A stretch of 45,200 nt of DNA. Origin: Candidatus Latescibacterota bacterium (GTDB lineage Bacteria; Latescibacterota; UBA2968; GCA-2709665). This document shows positions 23,888-32,966 of this stretch, one piece after another. Position 1 is the stretch's first letter. Each line of letters opens with the position of its first letter. The notes under the pieces were generated by a model that saw only the letters and a list, made by a program, of their open reading frames with translations, did no database searches and had not been told where the DNA came from. The translations under genes and the position numbers were made by a program. Where the stretch lies: positions 1 through 45,200 of the forward strand of contig JAGWBX010000011.1 in the NCBI GenBank assembly GCA_021295655.1. Direction: 5' to 3'.

Positions 23888-23918
23888 CCCCGATGACGAT
23901 TCGTCACCGGGGTTTTTT
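23888..23918 (+). terminator. Intrinsic terminator after the GWxTD gene
   Basis: CCCCG/CGGGG and TGACG/CGTCA stems separated by one mismatch, loop ATT, followed by six T (23913-23918). It lies 82 bp past the stop codon. On the opposite strand only a short T-poor tail follows, so it acts mainly on the plus strand. Confidence 0.88.
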
Positions 23919-24025
23919 GTAAGCCCCCGCAAGCCGGGTCTCCCGTCTGCAGCATCGGACCCGCCTTGATTCGGCGAAACGGCGACGGTATCCTCCAACC
24001 CGAACGTCACGGTTCAAGCCGCGTG

Positions 24026-25195
24026 TCATCCCCGGATTTTCCGCACGCATTCCGCGATACGATTCAGCGCTTTGTGGATATTCTCGACCGAATTGGCGTA
24101 CGAAAAGCGGACGTGGCCTTCGCCGAAGGCGCCGAAGCCGCGGCCGGACAGTGCTGCGACGTTGCCTTCGTACAGAAGGTAGTCGGCGAATTCCTGGGAG
24201 GAACGCCCCAGGTCTTCAACATTCGGAAAGAGGTAAAACGCGCCGCCCGGAAGCGGACAGCGGATGCCCGGGATTTCGCGGAGTCCCGCGACAAAGATGT
24301 CCCGCCGGCGTTTGAATTCAGCCACCATCGCGCGCACGTTATCCTGCGGGCCCTGAAGTGCGGCCAGGGCCGCCCGCTGGGTGAACGTCGCGGTGCAGGA
24401 GTTGCTGTTGACCATCAGGAGCCCGAACTTTTCCGCCAGGCTTTGCGGCATCACACCGTACCCGATTCGCCACCCCGTCATCGCGTACGTCTTGGAAAAG
24501 CCGTCCAGAATAATGGTCTGGTCCTGCATCCCCTCGTACACCGAGATACTATGGAATTCGCCGTCGTACAGGATCCGGGAGTAGATCTCGTCGGCAAGTA
24601 CCGGGATCCCCTTGTCGACGACAAGCTCCGCGATCGACTTCAGGTCTGACGGAGGGATAATGCCACTGGTGGGGTTTTGCGGGGAATTGATGATGAGAAG
24701 CCGGGTGCGGTCCGTGATCCGGTCCGCAAGTTCATTCACGTCGAGGCCGAAGTTGCGTTCCTCCGTGAGCGAAATGGGTACAGGCCGGGCGCCCGCAAAT
24801 CTGATTACGGACTCGTAGATGGGAAATCCCGGATCGGGATAGATGACCTCGTCTCCAGGCTGCGCGAGGGCCAGAATGGCGTAGAACATAATCGGTTTGG
24901 CGCCGGGCGTGACCACGACCTGATCCGGATTTACCGGAATCCCACGGGACCTGGAGACGTCGCCTGCGATGGCCTCGCGGAGTTCCGGCAGACCCGCCGG
25001 AGGACCGTAGTGGGTATGACCCGAACGAAGCGCCTGCCCGGCGGCATAGACGATATGGGGCGGTGTGTCGAAATCGGGCTCGCCGATTTCAAGGTGGACC
25101 ACGTCCCTGCCCCGGGCTTCGAGGTCTCGCGCCTTGACGAGCACTTCGAACGCGGATTCAGTACCGAGCTTGTCCATCCTGCGCGCCAGGTTCAT
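24026..25195 (-). CDS. Class I/II aminotransferase (aspartate/aromatic type)
   Basis: A 389-residue fold-type I PLP enzyme: IGEPDFDTPPHI, YGPPAGLPELREAIA, NSPQNPTSG, DEIYSRILYDG and DGFSKTYAMTGWRIGY with the PLP lysine at residue 235; GHVRFSYAN near the end has the substrate carboxylate Arg. The ATG overlaps the stop of the prephenate dehydratase gene (ATGA), so the pair is translated together and the enzyme most probably converts phenylpyruvate to phenylalanine, or prephenate to arogenate. AAGGG precedes the start. Aspartate use cannot be excluded. Confidence 0.88.
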   Translation of the reverse strand: MNLARRMDKLGTESAFEVLVKARDLEARGRDVVHLEIGEPDFDTPPHIVYAAGQALRSGHTHYGPPAGLPELREAIAGDVSRSRGIPVNPDQVVVTPGAKPIMFYAILALAQPGDEVIYPDPGFPIYESVIRFAGARPVPISLTEERNFGLDVNELADRITDRTRLLIINSPQNPTSGIIPPSDLKSIAELVVDKGIPVLADEIYSRILYDGEFHSISVYEGMQDQTIILDGFSKTYAMTGWRIGYGVMPQSLAEKFGLLMVNSNSCTATFTQRAALAALQGPQDNVRAMVAEFKRRRDIFVAGLREIPGIRCPLPGGAFYLFPNVEDLGRSSQEFADYLLYEGNVAALSGRGFGAFGEGHVRFSYANSVENIHKALNRIAECVRKIRG

Positions 25196-26061
25196 GGGGC
25201 CACCCTTTTCTCCCGCAGACTGCCTTCGACAGTCTTTCCCAGCGTGTAGGAGCCGAGGATTTTGAGGAAACTGGCCATTTTTTCGAGGTGGTCAATCGCC
25301 TGCCGGCAATCTTCACCGGCCAGGTGACCTTCGAAATCCAGGTAGAAGACATACTCCCAGGGCCGGCCGCTCAAGGGGCGCGATTCGATTTTGAGGAGAT
25401 TGATATCCCGCATTGCAAATACGCCCAGGCTTTTGAACAGGGCTCCGGGGATGTGATCCAGAGTATAGACGACGGTGGTTTTAGCGGGATCGACAGGTTC
25501 AGCCGGTTCGGACGCGACAACCAGAAACCGGGTATAATTCCGGTGGTCGTTTTCAAGGCCTTCGCGGATAATTTCCAGATCGTAGTCGATGGCCGCCTGT
25601 GCGCTGGCGATGGCGGCGGCATCTCTCGCGTTTTCTTCCTTGATCTGTTTGACGGCGCCAGCCGTGTCGTGCGCAACCACGGCTTCGACGCCTGCGGCGG
25701 ATCGAATGAACTCGGTACATTGCGCCAGGGCAGGCGCCTGTGAGTAGATCTGCCTCACGTCTTCCATCCTGACACCGGGATTGACAATGAGGTGGTGCAC
25801 GATTCGCAGCTTGATTTCGCCTGTGATGTAGAGATCCTGCTGGAGGAGCAGATCGTAGTTTTCGTGAATGCTCCCCATGAGGGAATTCTCAATGGGTACC
25901 ATGCCGTGCGTGCACCCGCCCCCGGCGACGGCGTTGAAAAGGCCTTCGAAATCGGACTGTGGAACCACGCGGACATTTTCGCAGAAGTAACTGCGGGCGG
26001 CCATTTCGCTGAATGCGCCCATTTCACCCTGGAATGCGACGACAGGGTCTCTTGAACTCAC
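25192..26061 (-). CDS. pheA: Prephenate dehydratase
   Basis: A 289-residue enzyme that turns prephenate into phenylpyruvate. The dehydratase domain shows AFQGEMGAFSEMAA, GMVPIENSLMGSIHENYDLL, IVHHLIVNPG, YSQAPALAQC and DTAGAVKQI, then NYTRFLVV with the conserved TRF. The C-terminal ACT domain (HIPGALFKSLGVFAMRDINLLKIESRP) binds phenylalanine for feedback control. No chorismate mutase domain is present. The GTG at 26061 is chosen since GGAGG lies 4-5 bases upstream and the protein then begins right before the domain; the 34-codon extension is low-complexity. Confidence 0.92.
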   Translation of the reverse strand: MSSRDPVVAFQGEMGAFSEMAARSYFCENVRVVPQSDFEGLFNAVAGGGCTHGMVPIENSLMGSIHENYDLLLQQDLYITGEIKLRIVHHLIVNPGVRMEDVRQIYSQAPALAQCTEFIRSAAGVEAVVAHDTAGAVKQIKEENARDAAAIASAQAAIDYDLEIIREGLENDHRNYTRFLVVASEPAEPVDPAKTTVVYTLDHIPGALFKSLGVFAMRDINLLKIESRPLSGRPWEYVFYLDFEGHLAGEDCRQAIDHLEKMASFLKILGSYTLGKTVEGSLREKRVAP

Positions 26062-26182
26062 TTTGCCTCCGTAAACGGAATCGACGCACGCTGCCCGCGG
26101 GGCCGAGGCCGAGGGTGTAGACGACCGGATCGAGTCAAACGTTCCAACGGCCGGCGCCGGCACGCAGGGCCGCCGGAGTCTG

Positions 26183-27133
26183 CTAACCGGTATCCAGCAG
26201 GGCGCTCAAGTGGTATTCGACGCACTGGGCAAGGCCGTTCAGGTCGTAACCGCCTTCCAGAACCGAGATGAGACGATCGTTTGCGTACGTCCCCGCGAGA
26301 TGACGAGCCCTGCGCGTCATCTCGGCGAATCCGTCCGCCGTAACCCGGGTGCCGGAAAGCGGGTCGTCGACGTGCGCGTCAAAACCGGATGAGACGATAA
26401 CGAATTCCGGCTGAAAACGTTCCATTTCGGGGGCCAGAAGTTCGTCAAATGCGCGAATGAATTGTTCGTCTCCCGCGCCGGCGGGCAGGGGGGCATTCAG
26501 GTTCGTTCCCTTTCCCGCGCCGATTCCCCTTTCGCCGCTGCTGCCGCTGAACCAGGGATAGTGCGGGTACTGATGTGCGCTGAAGTAGAAGACCGTGGGG
26601 TCTTTCTCGAAGATGTTCTGGGTACCGTTCCCGTGATGTACGTCCCAGTCGACGATGAGGATTCGTTCCAGCCCGTGGGCTTCCTGGATGTATCGGGCGG
26701 CGACGGCCGCGTTGTTGAACAGGCAGAAGCCCATCGCCCTGTCCCGTTCAGCGTGGTGGCCCGGTGGACGCGTGGCGCAGAATACGGCGTCTGCACGGTC
26801 ATCCATGACGGCCTCCACCGCCTCGCATGCCGCCCCTGCCGCGAGACGGCTGACGTCGAATGACGCAGGGCATATTAACGTGTCCCCCGCGTCCATAAGG
26901 CGTATGTTTTGTTCACATCGGCGTTGTACATCCCTGATGTGCCGGGACGTGTGGACCGTCTCCAGCCGGTCGGCTTCCAGCATTCTGGGCGCGACGTTGA
27001 CCAGCCGGTCTCTGAGACCGGCCTCGTCCAGCCGGCGCTGGATGGCGATGAGCCGTTCAGGTTTTTCCGGGTGCCCGAAGCCGGTGTCATGCCGGGAAAA
27101 GTCAGGATGCGCGATCAGCCCCACCCTTGGCAT
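26183..27133 (-). CDS. Histone-deacetylase-family (acetoin-utilisation/APAH-like) amidohydrolase
   Basis: A 316-residue zinc deacetylase of the HDAC superfamily: GHPEKPERL near residue 20, the charge-relay RPPGHHAERDRAMGFC (about 122-137), DWDVHHGNGTQ (about 162-172) with zinc ligands Asp164 and His166, SSGFDAHVDDPL with the third ligand, and EGGYD with Gly-Tyr near the C-terminus. Bacterial members deacetylate acetylpolyamines or acetyl-lysine of acetyl-CoA synthetase. GGAGGGG lies just upstream of the ATG. It is 18 bp past the phosphatase gene on the same strand. Confidence 0.9.
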   Translation of the reverse strand: MPRVGLIAHPDFSRHDTGFGHPEKPERLIAIQRRLDEAGLRDRLVNVAPRMLEADRLETVHTSRHIRDVQRRCEQNIRLMDAGDTLICPASFDVSRLAAGAACEAVEAVMDDRADAVFCATRPPGHHAERDRAMGFCLFNNAAVAARYIQEAHGLERILIVDWDVHHGNGTQNIFEKDPTVFYFSAHQYPHYPWFSGSSGERGIGAGKGTNLNAPLPAGAGDEQFIRAFDELLAPEMERFQPEFVIVSSGFDAHVDDPLSGTRVTADGFAEMTRRARHLAGTYANDRLISVLEGGYDLNGLAQCVEYHLSALLDTG

Positions 27134-27151
27134 TGCCCCTCCGGTTCCCGG

Positions 27152-28495
27152 CTATTTTCGACCGCCGATGGTGTTCATGTGGGTGCGTGCGGGTGTGTCG
27201 GGTATGCGGTTGACGAGCATGTTTGGAGCGTCTTTCTGTTTTATGAGGTCGAATGCGTCGTAGAGTTCAGAGGTGGCCGTGCGGGCTTCGTACCGCAGTG
27301 TGTCACCGGTTACGGCGATGGTCTGGTACAACTGGGTGTTTTCGGCGGCCCGCCGCCACCATCGCCTTGACGAGAGTTTGTACTGTTTGGGTCCGCTCAC
27401 GGATACGACGTATACGGTACCGTCCCGTTCGTCGCGGGCAATGGCGCCCGAAGGGAGATTCGAACCGCGTCCGTAGCTGTGGTCGTGTCCCTGTAGCACG
27501 AGGTCAACCCTGTATTTGTCGAACAGAGGTTTCCACGCTTCGCGCAAAGACTCGTTGTCCCTGCCTTTTCCGGTGGAGAAGACAGGATGGTGGAAAGTGA
27601 CGAACGTCCAGCGGTTCGGATTCTCCCGAAGGACGGATTCAAGCCACGGTACCTGGTCGTCGCGATCTTCGTTGGAATTAAGAGAGATGATGCGCGCGCC
27701 CTGATAATCGAAATAGTATACGGTTTCCTTCAGCCCTTCCGGGCCGTTTTGCGGCAGTGTGAAGTGTGGGCGCCACAGGCGGGACAGACGACGCCTGCCC
27801 TCTTTGTCTTTGGCGTATTCGTGGTTACCGGGCGTTGGAACGGCGTTGACGGTTGCATGGATGAAGGCGCCTGCCCGGAACCACTCCCCCCATTCGCCGT
27901 CGCTGTTTGCGCGGTTGACCAGGTCCCCGGCGTGCAGGATGAAGCTCGCATGCGGCGCGGTCGCGAAGGACGCGCGGATGGTCCGGGACCACAGGGACAG
28001 GATGTTGTTCTGGGCGTCGCCCAGATAAATGAATGAAAAGGGCGCCGGTTCGTCCAGGGCCGTCCGGAAGTGGAACCATTCGCTCCACGTGTCGCCGCTG
28101 CCCACGCGATAAGCGTAAAGGGCGCCGGGACGGAGACCGGTAACGGTTGCGGAATGAAAGTGTGAAGCGCCGTTTTCCGTGACCACGGCCTGGGTTCGGG
28201 CCGGGATTTTTTTTGCGTCGACCATAAACCTGGGTGATGCGGAGGCCGTCGCGATTTCGAGCACGGCTTCGACAACAGACGCGTCGGTCCGCCACGTGAA
28301 GGCCTGGGAGCTGGATGGATCGCCGTTCCACGTGAGTACAATGCGGTCGGGAACCGGCGAGAAACGGGGGTCGTGGGCGGCGGTGTCGTACGAGGCGTTG
28401 TGATGGTCCGGACGGCCTGTGTCCCGGGCAGAGTCGATACCGGCGCAACCGAGGAAGAGAGGCAGCACCAGGATATAGATCGTGCGTGTTGGCAT
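27152..28495 (-). CDS. Purple-acid-phosphatase-like metallophosphoesterase lipoprotein
   Basis: A 447-residue envelope protein. The first 17 residues are a lipoprotein signal with the lipobox LFLGC. An N-terminal fibronectin-like domain (about 55-155: RIVLTWNGDPSSSQAFTWRT to WFHFRT) is typical for purple acid phosphatases. The catalytic domain supplies metal ligands in IYLGDAQNN, HAGDLVNRA, PTPGNHEYA, FHHPVF and QGHDHSYGR. It should hydrolyse phosphomonoesters or related bonds outside the cytoplasm. The start at 28495 is set by the signal peptide and by AAGGG upstream; the 70-codon extension is not credible. It lies in the same-strand run with moaB and the HDAC-family gene. Confidence 0.88.
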   Translation of the reverse strand: MPTRTIYILVLPLFLGCAGIDSARDTGRPDHHNASYDTAAHDPRFSPVPDRIVLTWNGDPSSSQAFTWRTDASVVEAVLEIATASASPRFMVDAKKIPARTQAVVTENGASHFHSATVTGLRPGALYAYRVGSGDTWSEWFHFRTALDEPAPFSFIYLGDAQNNILSLWSRTIRASFATAPHASFILHAGDLVNRANSDGEWGEWFRAGAFIHATVNAVPTPGNHEYAKDKEGRRRLSRLWRPHFTLPQNGPEGLKETVYYFDYQGARIISLNSNEDRDDQVPWLESVLRENPNRWTFVTFHHPVFSTGKGRDNESLREAWKPLFDKYRVDLVLQGHDHSYGRGSNLPSGAIARDERDGTVYVVSVSGPKQYKLSSRRWWRRAAENTQLYQTIAVTGDTLRYEARTATSELYDAFDLIKQKDAPNMLVNRIPDTPARTHMNTIGGRK

Positions 28496-28676
28496 GAAAT
28501 CCCTTACCTGAATGACGAAAGGCACACTGCAAACGGACTCAAACGCGGTTTCCGAGAGTACGGTTCTGGCCTTCGGCCGGTCGAATGCGGATGTACCGTG
28601 TTGCCTGTTTCCACCGGGTACGCGTGGCCTTCGCCGGGCCTTCCCGGGAGTTCCCGGCAATACGTCGGATCGACGG

Positions 28677-29186
28677 CTACTTCTGACGCCAGATTTCCCA
28701 GACAAGGTGCGACAGTTCGGGAACGATCAGTTTTTCCATTGCGAGGCGGACGGCGCCTGAAGATCCCGGCATGCAGAATATCATCGTGTCGCGGTACACA
28801 CCGGCCACGGCGCGGGAGAGCATTGCGCCGGAGCCAATGTCATCCCAGCTCAGGAAGCGGAAGAGTTCTCCGAACCCGTCCAACCGCTTTTCAAGCAGGC
28901 CCGTCACAGCTTCGTAGGTGGTGTCCCTGGCGGCGATGCCCGTGCCGCCGCTGGTCAGAATGGCCTGGCATTCGCCATCTCCTGTAATCCGGATTACGAG
29001 GTCACGGATGCGGGCAGGTTCGTCCGGGACGACCTGGTAAAAGCCCGTCGTGTGACCGCCAGCCGCGAGCAGATCCCTGATTATCCTGCCGCTCTTGTCG
29101 TCGGCTTCCGTCCGCGTGTCGCTGATGGTGAGTACGGCGCAGCATACGGCGCCCTGTGCCTGCTTTTTATGATCCTCATAGGGCAA
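28677..29186 (-). CDS. moaB: MoaB/Mog-family molybdenum cofactor protein
   Basis: A 169-residue MPT-binding protein: VLTISDTRTEADDKSG, then LTSGGTGIAARDTTYEAV (the TSGGTG molybdopterin-binding motif), FLSWDDIGSGAMLSRAVAG and FCMPGSSGAVRLAMEKL. It adenylylates or handles molybdopterin during cofactor synthesis. The start is inferred to be TTG at 29184-29186: AGGAGG lies 6 bases before it and LPYEDHKKQA matches the usual MoaB N-terminus; no ATG fits. No other Moco gene is in the window. A TATATA element at 29369-29374 on this strand could be a -10 box. Confidence 0.88.
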   Translation of the reverse strand: MPYEDHKKQAQGAVCCAVLTISDTRTEADDKSGRIIRDLLAAGGHTTGFYQVVPDEPARIRDLVIRITGDGECQAILTSGGTGIAARDTTYEAVTGLLEKRLDGFGELFRFLSWDDIGSGAMLSRAVAGVYRDTMIFCMPGSSGAVRLAMEKLIVPELSHLVWEIWRQK

Positions 29187-29474
29187 AGCGTTCCTCCTCG
29201 CGTTGAACTGTCGGACGTGAATGGGCCATCCCGCCGGCTCATGCGGGTCTATGGGGATATCCGACCTGAATTCCGGCGGCAATGCGTCGATAAGCCCGGC
29301 CTGGCCTGCAGACCAACATTGCCGGCGGTCCGTCCACGAATCCGGTCTTGTCCCAATACTGTGGCGAGTATATATTCGTTCCTGACATGTACGGAAGGTG
29401 ATTGGCAGGTCCGAATTCAAAACAAAGTAAAATCCATTTCCGCCATGCGTTTGTTCACCTGGGAGGCGCTCCTG

Positions 29475-30572
29475 ATGTCCCTGAAGACCGTTACCGTTCT
29501 CGGCGGCGGAAATACCGCTTTTTCCGTGGCCGCCAATCTCAGCCTGAAGGGCTTTGAGATCACGCTATACGAGATTCCCGAATTCAGGGAATCTCTGGAT
29601 CCTGTTGTGGACGGCGGCATCATCCATCTGCTCGGTGCGGGAGGACAGGGTGCGGCCAGGATCCATTGCATCACCACCGATATCGAGCAGGCCCTTGATT
29701 CGCCGGATATTATTCTGCTCATCGTACCGGCGTACGCTCACAAACCCTTCGCGGAAGTCTGTGCGACGCACCTGCGACCGGGTCAGACCGTCGTCATCAT
29801 GCCCGGTACCCTCGGTACCCTCGAATGGGCGCGCCTCCTCAGGGAAGCCGGCACAGGGGGCGTCGTTCTTGCCGAAGTGGACACCGCGCCCTTCGTTTGC
29901 CGGAAAACGGCGCCGGACACCGCAACCATCTGGGGAATCGTCACCGGCATGGGCCTGGGCGTGTTTCCGGCCGGCGAATTCGAACACGTGCGCGGACGGT
30001 TGGATATCCTTTTTCCGGGGTTAACGGGTTATCCTGACGTGATGGCCTGCGGCCTGGCCGCAATGAACCCTGTGGTCCATCCCGCCGGCGTCCTCCTCAA
30101 CGCCGGCCGCGTGGAGTATTCACACGGTGAATTCTACTTTTACGAGGAGGGCGTCACCCCGTCCGTGGCCAGAGTAATCATGCAGGTGGATACCGAACGC
30201 CGCGCGATCGCCAGTCGACTCGGTTACAACCTGTGTCCGGCGAATGTCGCCTTTCATCGCGCCGGCTTCGGACCGGACGGAGACCTTTGGGCTACCATTA
30301 ACGGCAGTTACATGCTCACCCGTCTCAAGGCGCCCGGCTCCCTGGACGGCCGCTGGCTCACGGAAGACATCCCATACGGTCTTGCGGCGTGGCACTCGGT
30401 TGGCGCACAGTACGATGTACCCGCCCCCACCATGCGCGCGATAGTCGACATGGGATCGATCGTCATCGGAGATGACGGCTGGACTTCAGGCAGAAACGTT
30501 TGCGATCTGGGCATCGCAGGGATGGACCCGAGCGCGCTGAAGGCATATCTTCAAACAGGGAAGACCGCCTGA
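29475..30572 (+). CDS. Opine/octopine-dehydrogenase-family protein
   Basis: A 365-residue NAD(P)-dependent dehydrogenase. The N-terminal Rossmann domain has VLGGGNTAFSVAANLSLKGFEITLYE; the C-terminal NAD_octopine domain has MNPVVHPAGVLLNAGRVEY with the catalytic His and EEGVTPSVARVIMQVDTERRAIASRLG. Family members reductively condense an amino acid with a 2-oxoacid, or run in reverse, to make opines or opine-type metallophores; the substrate is unknown. The start follows GGGAGG by 8 bases; the 141-codon upstream extension runs antisense through moaB and is rejected. TAAAAT at 29428-29433 may be a -10 box, without a matching -35. Confidence 0.87.
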   Translation: MSLKTVTVLGGGNTAFSVAANLSLKGFEITLYEIPEFRESLDPVVDGGIIHLLGAGGQGAARIHCITTDIEQALDSPDIILLIVPAYAHKPFAEVCATHLRPGQTVVIMPGTLGTLEWARLLREAGTGGVVLAEVDTAPFVCRKTAPDTATIWGIVTGMGLGVFPAGEFEHVRGRLDILFPGLTGYPDVMACGLAAMNPVVHPAGVLLNAGRVEYSHGEFYFYEEGVTPSVARVIMQVDTERRAIASRLGYNLCPANVAFHRAGFGPDGDLWATINGSYMLTRLKAPGSLDGRWLTEDIPYGLAAWHSVGAQYDVPAPTMRAIVDMGSIVIGDDGWTSGRNVCDLGIAGMDPSALKAYLQTGKTA

Positions 30573-30598
30573 CCACCCTGAAGGCCGGCTGTATAGTA

Positions 30599-30641
30599 CC
30601 GTCCCGGCCGATTCAGGCAACCTGATTTCGGGTCAGGACAC
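30599..30641. repeat. Intergenic structured repeat, copy 1
   Basis: The sequence CCGTCCCG, ATTCAGGC, ACCTG, TTTCGGG, CAGGACAC recurs at 37483-37522 in the same order. Here the central hairpin is CCTGA/TCAGG around a TTTCGGG loop. It lies between the convergent opine dehydrogenase and oxidoreductase genes. Confidence 0.7.
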
Positions 30642-30649
30642 CGGGGCGT

Positions 30650-31630
30650 TCAGATGCGCCCTTCGTAGAACGATTGCAGACATCGGTCCATCACCCATCC
30701 CGTCCGCGCCGCACTCTCGCCCGTTGACTCGCACGTTTCTCCGCCCAGGAGTTCATTGACCACCGTCTGGATCAGCGGCTGATGTACATGGGGCGGATTC
30801 CTGTATTCGAGGGTGGTTGTTGCCCCGCCTTTTTTCACGAGAATATCGGAATCCGAAAAAACCGGACATTGCAACTCACCCTCGGAGCCGGTAAACGTCA
30901 TTCGATCTTCAGACAAATCCGCGTTGAAATTCCAGATGCCTGTTCCAACGATCCCGGACTCAAATTCGAAGCTGGCCGCGACCGCGTCCTCGGCCTGATA
31001 CGTACCGCCCGTGTTCGCCGCGCATCCCCAGGCCCGTTTGATCGGACTCACAAGAAAATCCAGCAGGTCCAGGCCGTGAGATCCCAGGTCCATAAACAGC
31101 CCCCCGCCCGATATCTCCGGCCTGAAACGCCAGCCATGCGCCGCTTCACCCCGGGCAAGCCGTTCGTAATGCGTAATATGTACCGAACTCAACTCGCCGA
31201 CCGCTCCTTCGTGTAGCAACTCCCGCACGCGCAGGAATCGAGGCAGGACCCGTCTGTAGTATGCCACAAAAAGCGGCCGTCCCGTGTTCCGGAAGGCCGC
31301 CACCATCTGCCGGCATTCGCCGTGATTCATCGCCATGGGCTTTTCAACAAGGCATGGTTTTCCAGCCTGTGCCACCTTCAGTGCCAGCTCGAGATGCGAA
31401 GACGGCGGGGTCGCCACATAAACGGCATCGACCCCGTCATCCTCAATCAATGCCTCCGCCTGCCCGTAATACCGCGGCACGCCGTGCCGGTTCGCGTAGT
31501 CGGCCGCCTTTTGCACGTCCCGCCTCATCACCGCCACCAGTCTCGACGCGTTCGCGTTCTGAAATCCGGGCCCGCTCTTCACCTCCGTGACGTCGCCGCA
31601 TCCCACGATACCCCATCGCACGCTGTCCAT
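30650..31630 (-). CDS. Gfo/Idh/MocA-family oxidoreductase
   Basis: A 326-residue NAD(P)-dependent dehydrogenase with GIVGCGDVTE (nucleotide binding, residue 8 on), VATPPSSHLELAL, VEKPMAMN with the catalytic Lys, and ISGGGLFMDLGSHGLDLLDFL with the Asp and His of the active site. The third family member in this window, it differs in length and sequence from the other two. GGAGG lies 9 bases before the ATG. It sits just downstream of ftsZ on the same strand, 58 bp away, but the functional link with division is probably nil. Confidence 0.88.
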   Translation of the reverse strand: MDSVRWGIVGCGDVTEVKSGPGFQNANASRLVAVMRRDVQKAADYANRHGVPRYYGQAEALIEDDGVDAVYVATPPSSHLELALKVAQAGKPCLVEKPMAMNHGECRQMVAAFRNTGRPLFVAYYRRVLPRFLRVRELLHEGAVGELSSVHITHYERLARGEAAHGWRFRPEISGGGLFMDLGSHGLDLLDFLVSPIKRAWGCAANTGGTYQAEDAVAASFEFESGIVGTGIWNFNADLSEDRMTFTGSEGELQCPVFSDSDILVKKGGATTTLEYRNPPHVHQPLIQTVVNELLGGETCESTGESAARTGWVMDRCLQSFYEGRI

Positions 31631-31688
31631 GTCCTTGATCCTCCATCATCCCCAGGAAGCATACGTTGGGGCGAGGCGCAACCCGGTG

Positions 31689-32855
31689 TCAGCCCGTATC
31701 CTTCAGGCGCCGCCTCAGAAACGACGGGATTTCCAGGTCGTCCAGCGCGAAGTCTCCCTCTCCGTTTTCCTCCGGTACAACCTGTGGCTCCGTCACCTCG
31801 GCGTCGGCGTCGGCTTTGCGCAGATACGCCGGAACATCCAGGCCGAGCGGGTTGTCCGTTGCAACTCGCCGCGCTTTCGTTTCAGCGAGATCGTCGTCCC
31901 GGGTAAAACCGGTGGCAATCACTGTCACCCGCAGTTCATCGCTGAGTGCATCGTCCAAAACGGTGCCCCAGATGACATTCGCCTCGGAGCCAACCGCTTT
32001 TGTAACGGCAGATACCGATTCGTCCACCTCAAACAGCTTCAATTCACTACCGGCAGCGATATTTACAAGTACGCACCTTGCGCCGTCGATGGACAGATCT
32101 TCCAGCAGGGGGCTGCTGATCGCTGCCTCGGCCGCCTGGATTGCCCTTCCTTCGCCCCTGGCCGTGCCGGTTCCCATCAGCGCGTCCCCGCCCTGCTGCA
32201 TGACCGTGCGCACATCGTTGAAATCCAGATTGACTTCGCCCGGTATCGCAATCAGGTCCGAGATCCCGCGCGTGGCCTGCAGCAGAACGTCGTCCGCCAT
32301 TCTGAAGGCCTCGCGCAACGTGGTATCCTCCGAGCAGATGTCCAGGAGACGCTGGTTTGGAATGACGATGAGCGTATCCACGGAATCCTTCAGCTGAGCG
32401 ATGCCCATCTCCGCATTGCGCAGCCGGGGCACGCCCTCCATCTTGAATGGCTTGGTCACGATGCCCACCGTCAGCGCGCCGGCCTCTCTGGCGATCTCTG
32501 CCACCACCGGCGCAGCGCCGGTGCCGGTACCGCCACCCATTCCGGCGGTCACGAACACCATGTCCGAACCGGCCAGAAGTTCCGAGACGTGGTCCCGGTC
32601 TTCCTCCATGGCCTGCCGTCCGATTTCCGGATTGGCGCCCGCTCCCAGTCCCTTTGTCATTGCCTGGCCAATCTGGACCCGTTTTGATGCCGCGGATCTG
32701 TCCAGATCCTGCAGATCCGCATTGACCGCGATGAACTCCACACCCTTCAGGTCCGCCGCGATCATCCGGTTTACCGCGTTGCCCCCCGCGCCGCCGACCC
32801 CCACAACCCGCATCTTCGCCTGTTGGTCATCGTCAGTGATCGAAAATGTCACCAT
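31689..32855 (-). CDS. ftsZ: Cell division protein FtsZ
   Basis: A 388-residue tubulin-like GTPase that forms the Z ring. It shows [13 protein letters not shown], the GTP-binding [12 protein letters not shown], the T7 loop [11 protein letters not shown] and a C-terminal conserved peptide [14 protein letters not shown] for binding FtsA and other partners, joined by a linker rich in Asp and Glu. The start at 32855 follows GGGAGAAG by about 7 bases; the 25-codon longer frame lacks this. It is the last gene of the dcw cluster, 111 bp after ftsA. Confidence 0.97.
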   Translation of the reverse strand: MVTFSITDDDQQAKMRVVGVGGAGGNAVNRMIAADLKGVEFIAVNADLQDLDRSAASKRVQIGQAMTKGLGAGANPEIGRQAMEEDRDHVSELLAGSDMVFVTAGMGGGTGTGAAPVVAEIAREAGALTVGIVTKPFKMEGVPRLRNAEMGIAQLKDSVDTLIVIPNQRLLDICSEDTTLREAFRMADDVLLQATRGISDLIAIPGEVNLDFNDVRTVMQQGGDALMGTGTARGEGRAIQAAEAAISSPLLEDLSIDGARCVLVNIAAGSELKLFEVDESVSAVTKAVGSEANVIWGTVLDDALSDELRVTVIATGFTRDDDLAETKARRVATDNPLGLDVPAYLRKADADAEVTEPQVVPEENGEGDFALDDLEIPSFLRRRLKDTG

Positions 32856-32966
32856 ATAGCTTCTCCCGTCAATTTGCGTTGTGGAGAGGACAAACCCCTT
32901 CGGTCGACCCATCCGTTGTAATTCGTGCATTGTTGCGCGCCCGGCAGGACGCGGCCGTCTTTCCTC

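Noticed and set aside
31651..31672. CCCCA/TGGGG hairpin between ftsZ and the oxidoreductase gene
   Set aside because: Five pairs, a 12-base loop and no T-tract; not a convincing terminator.
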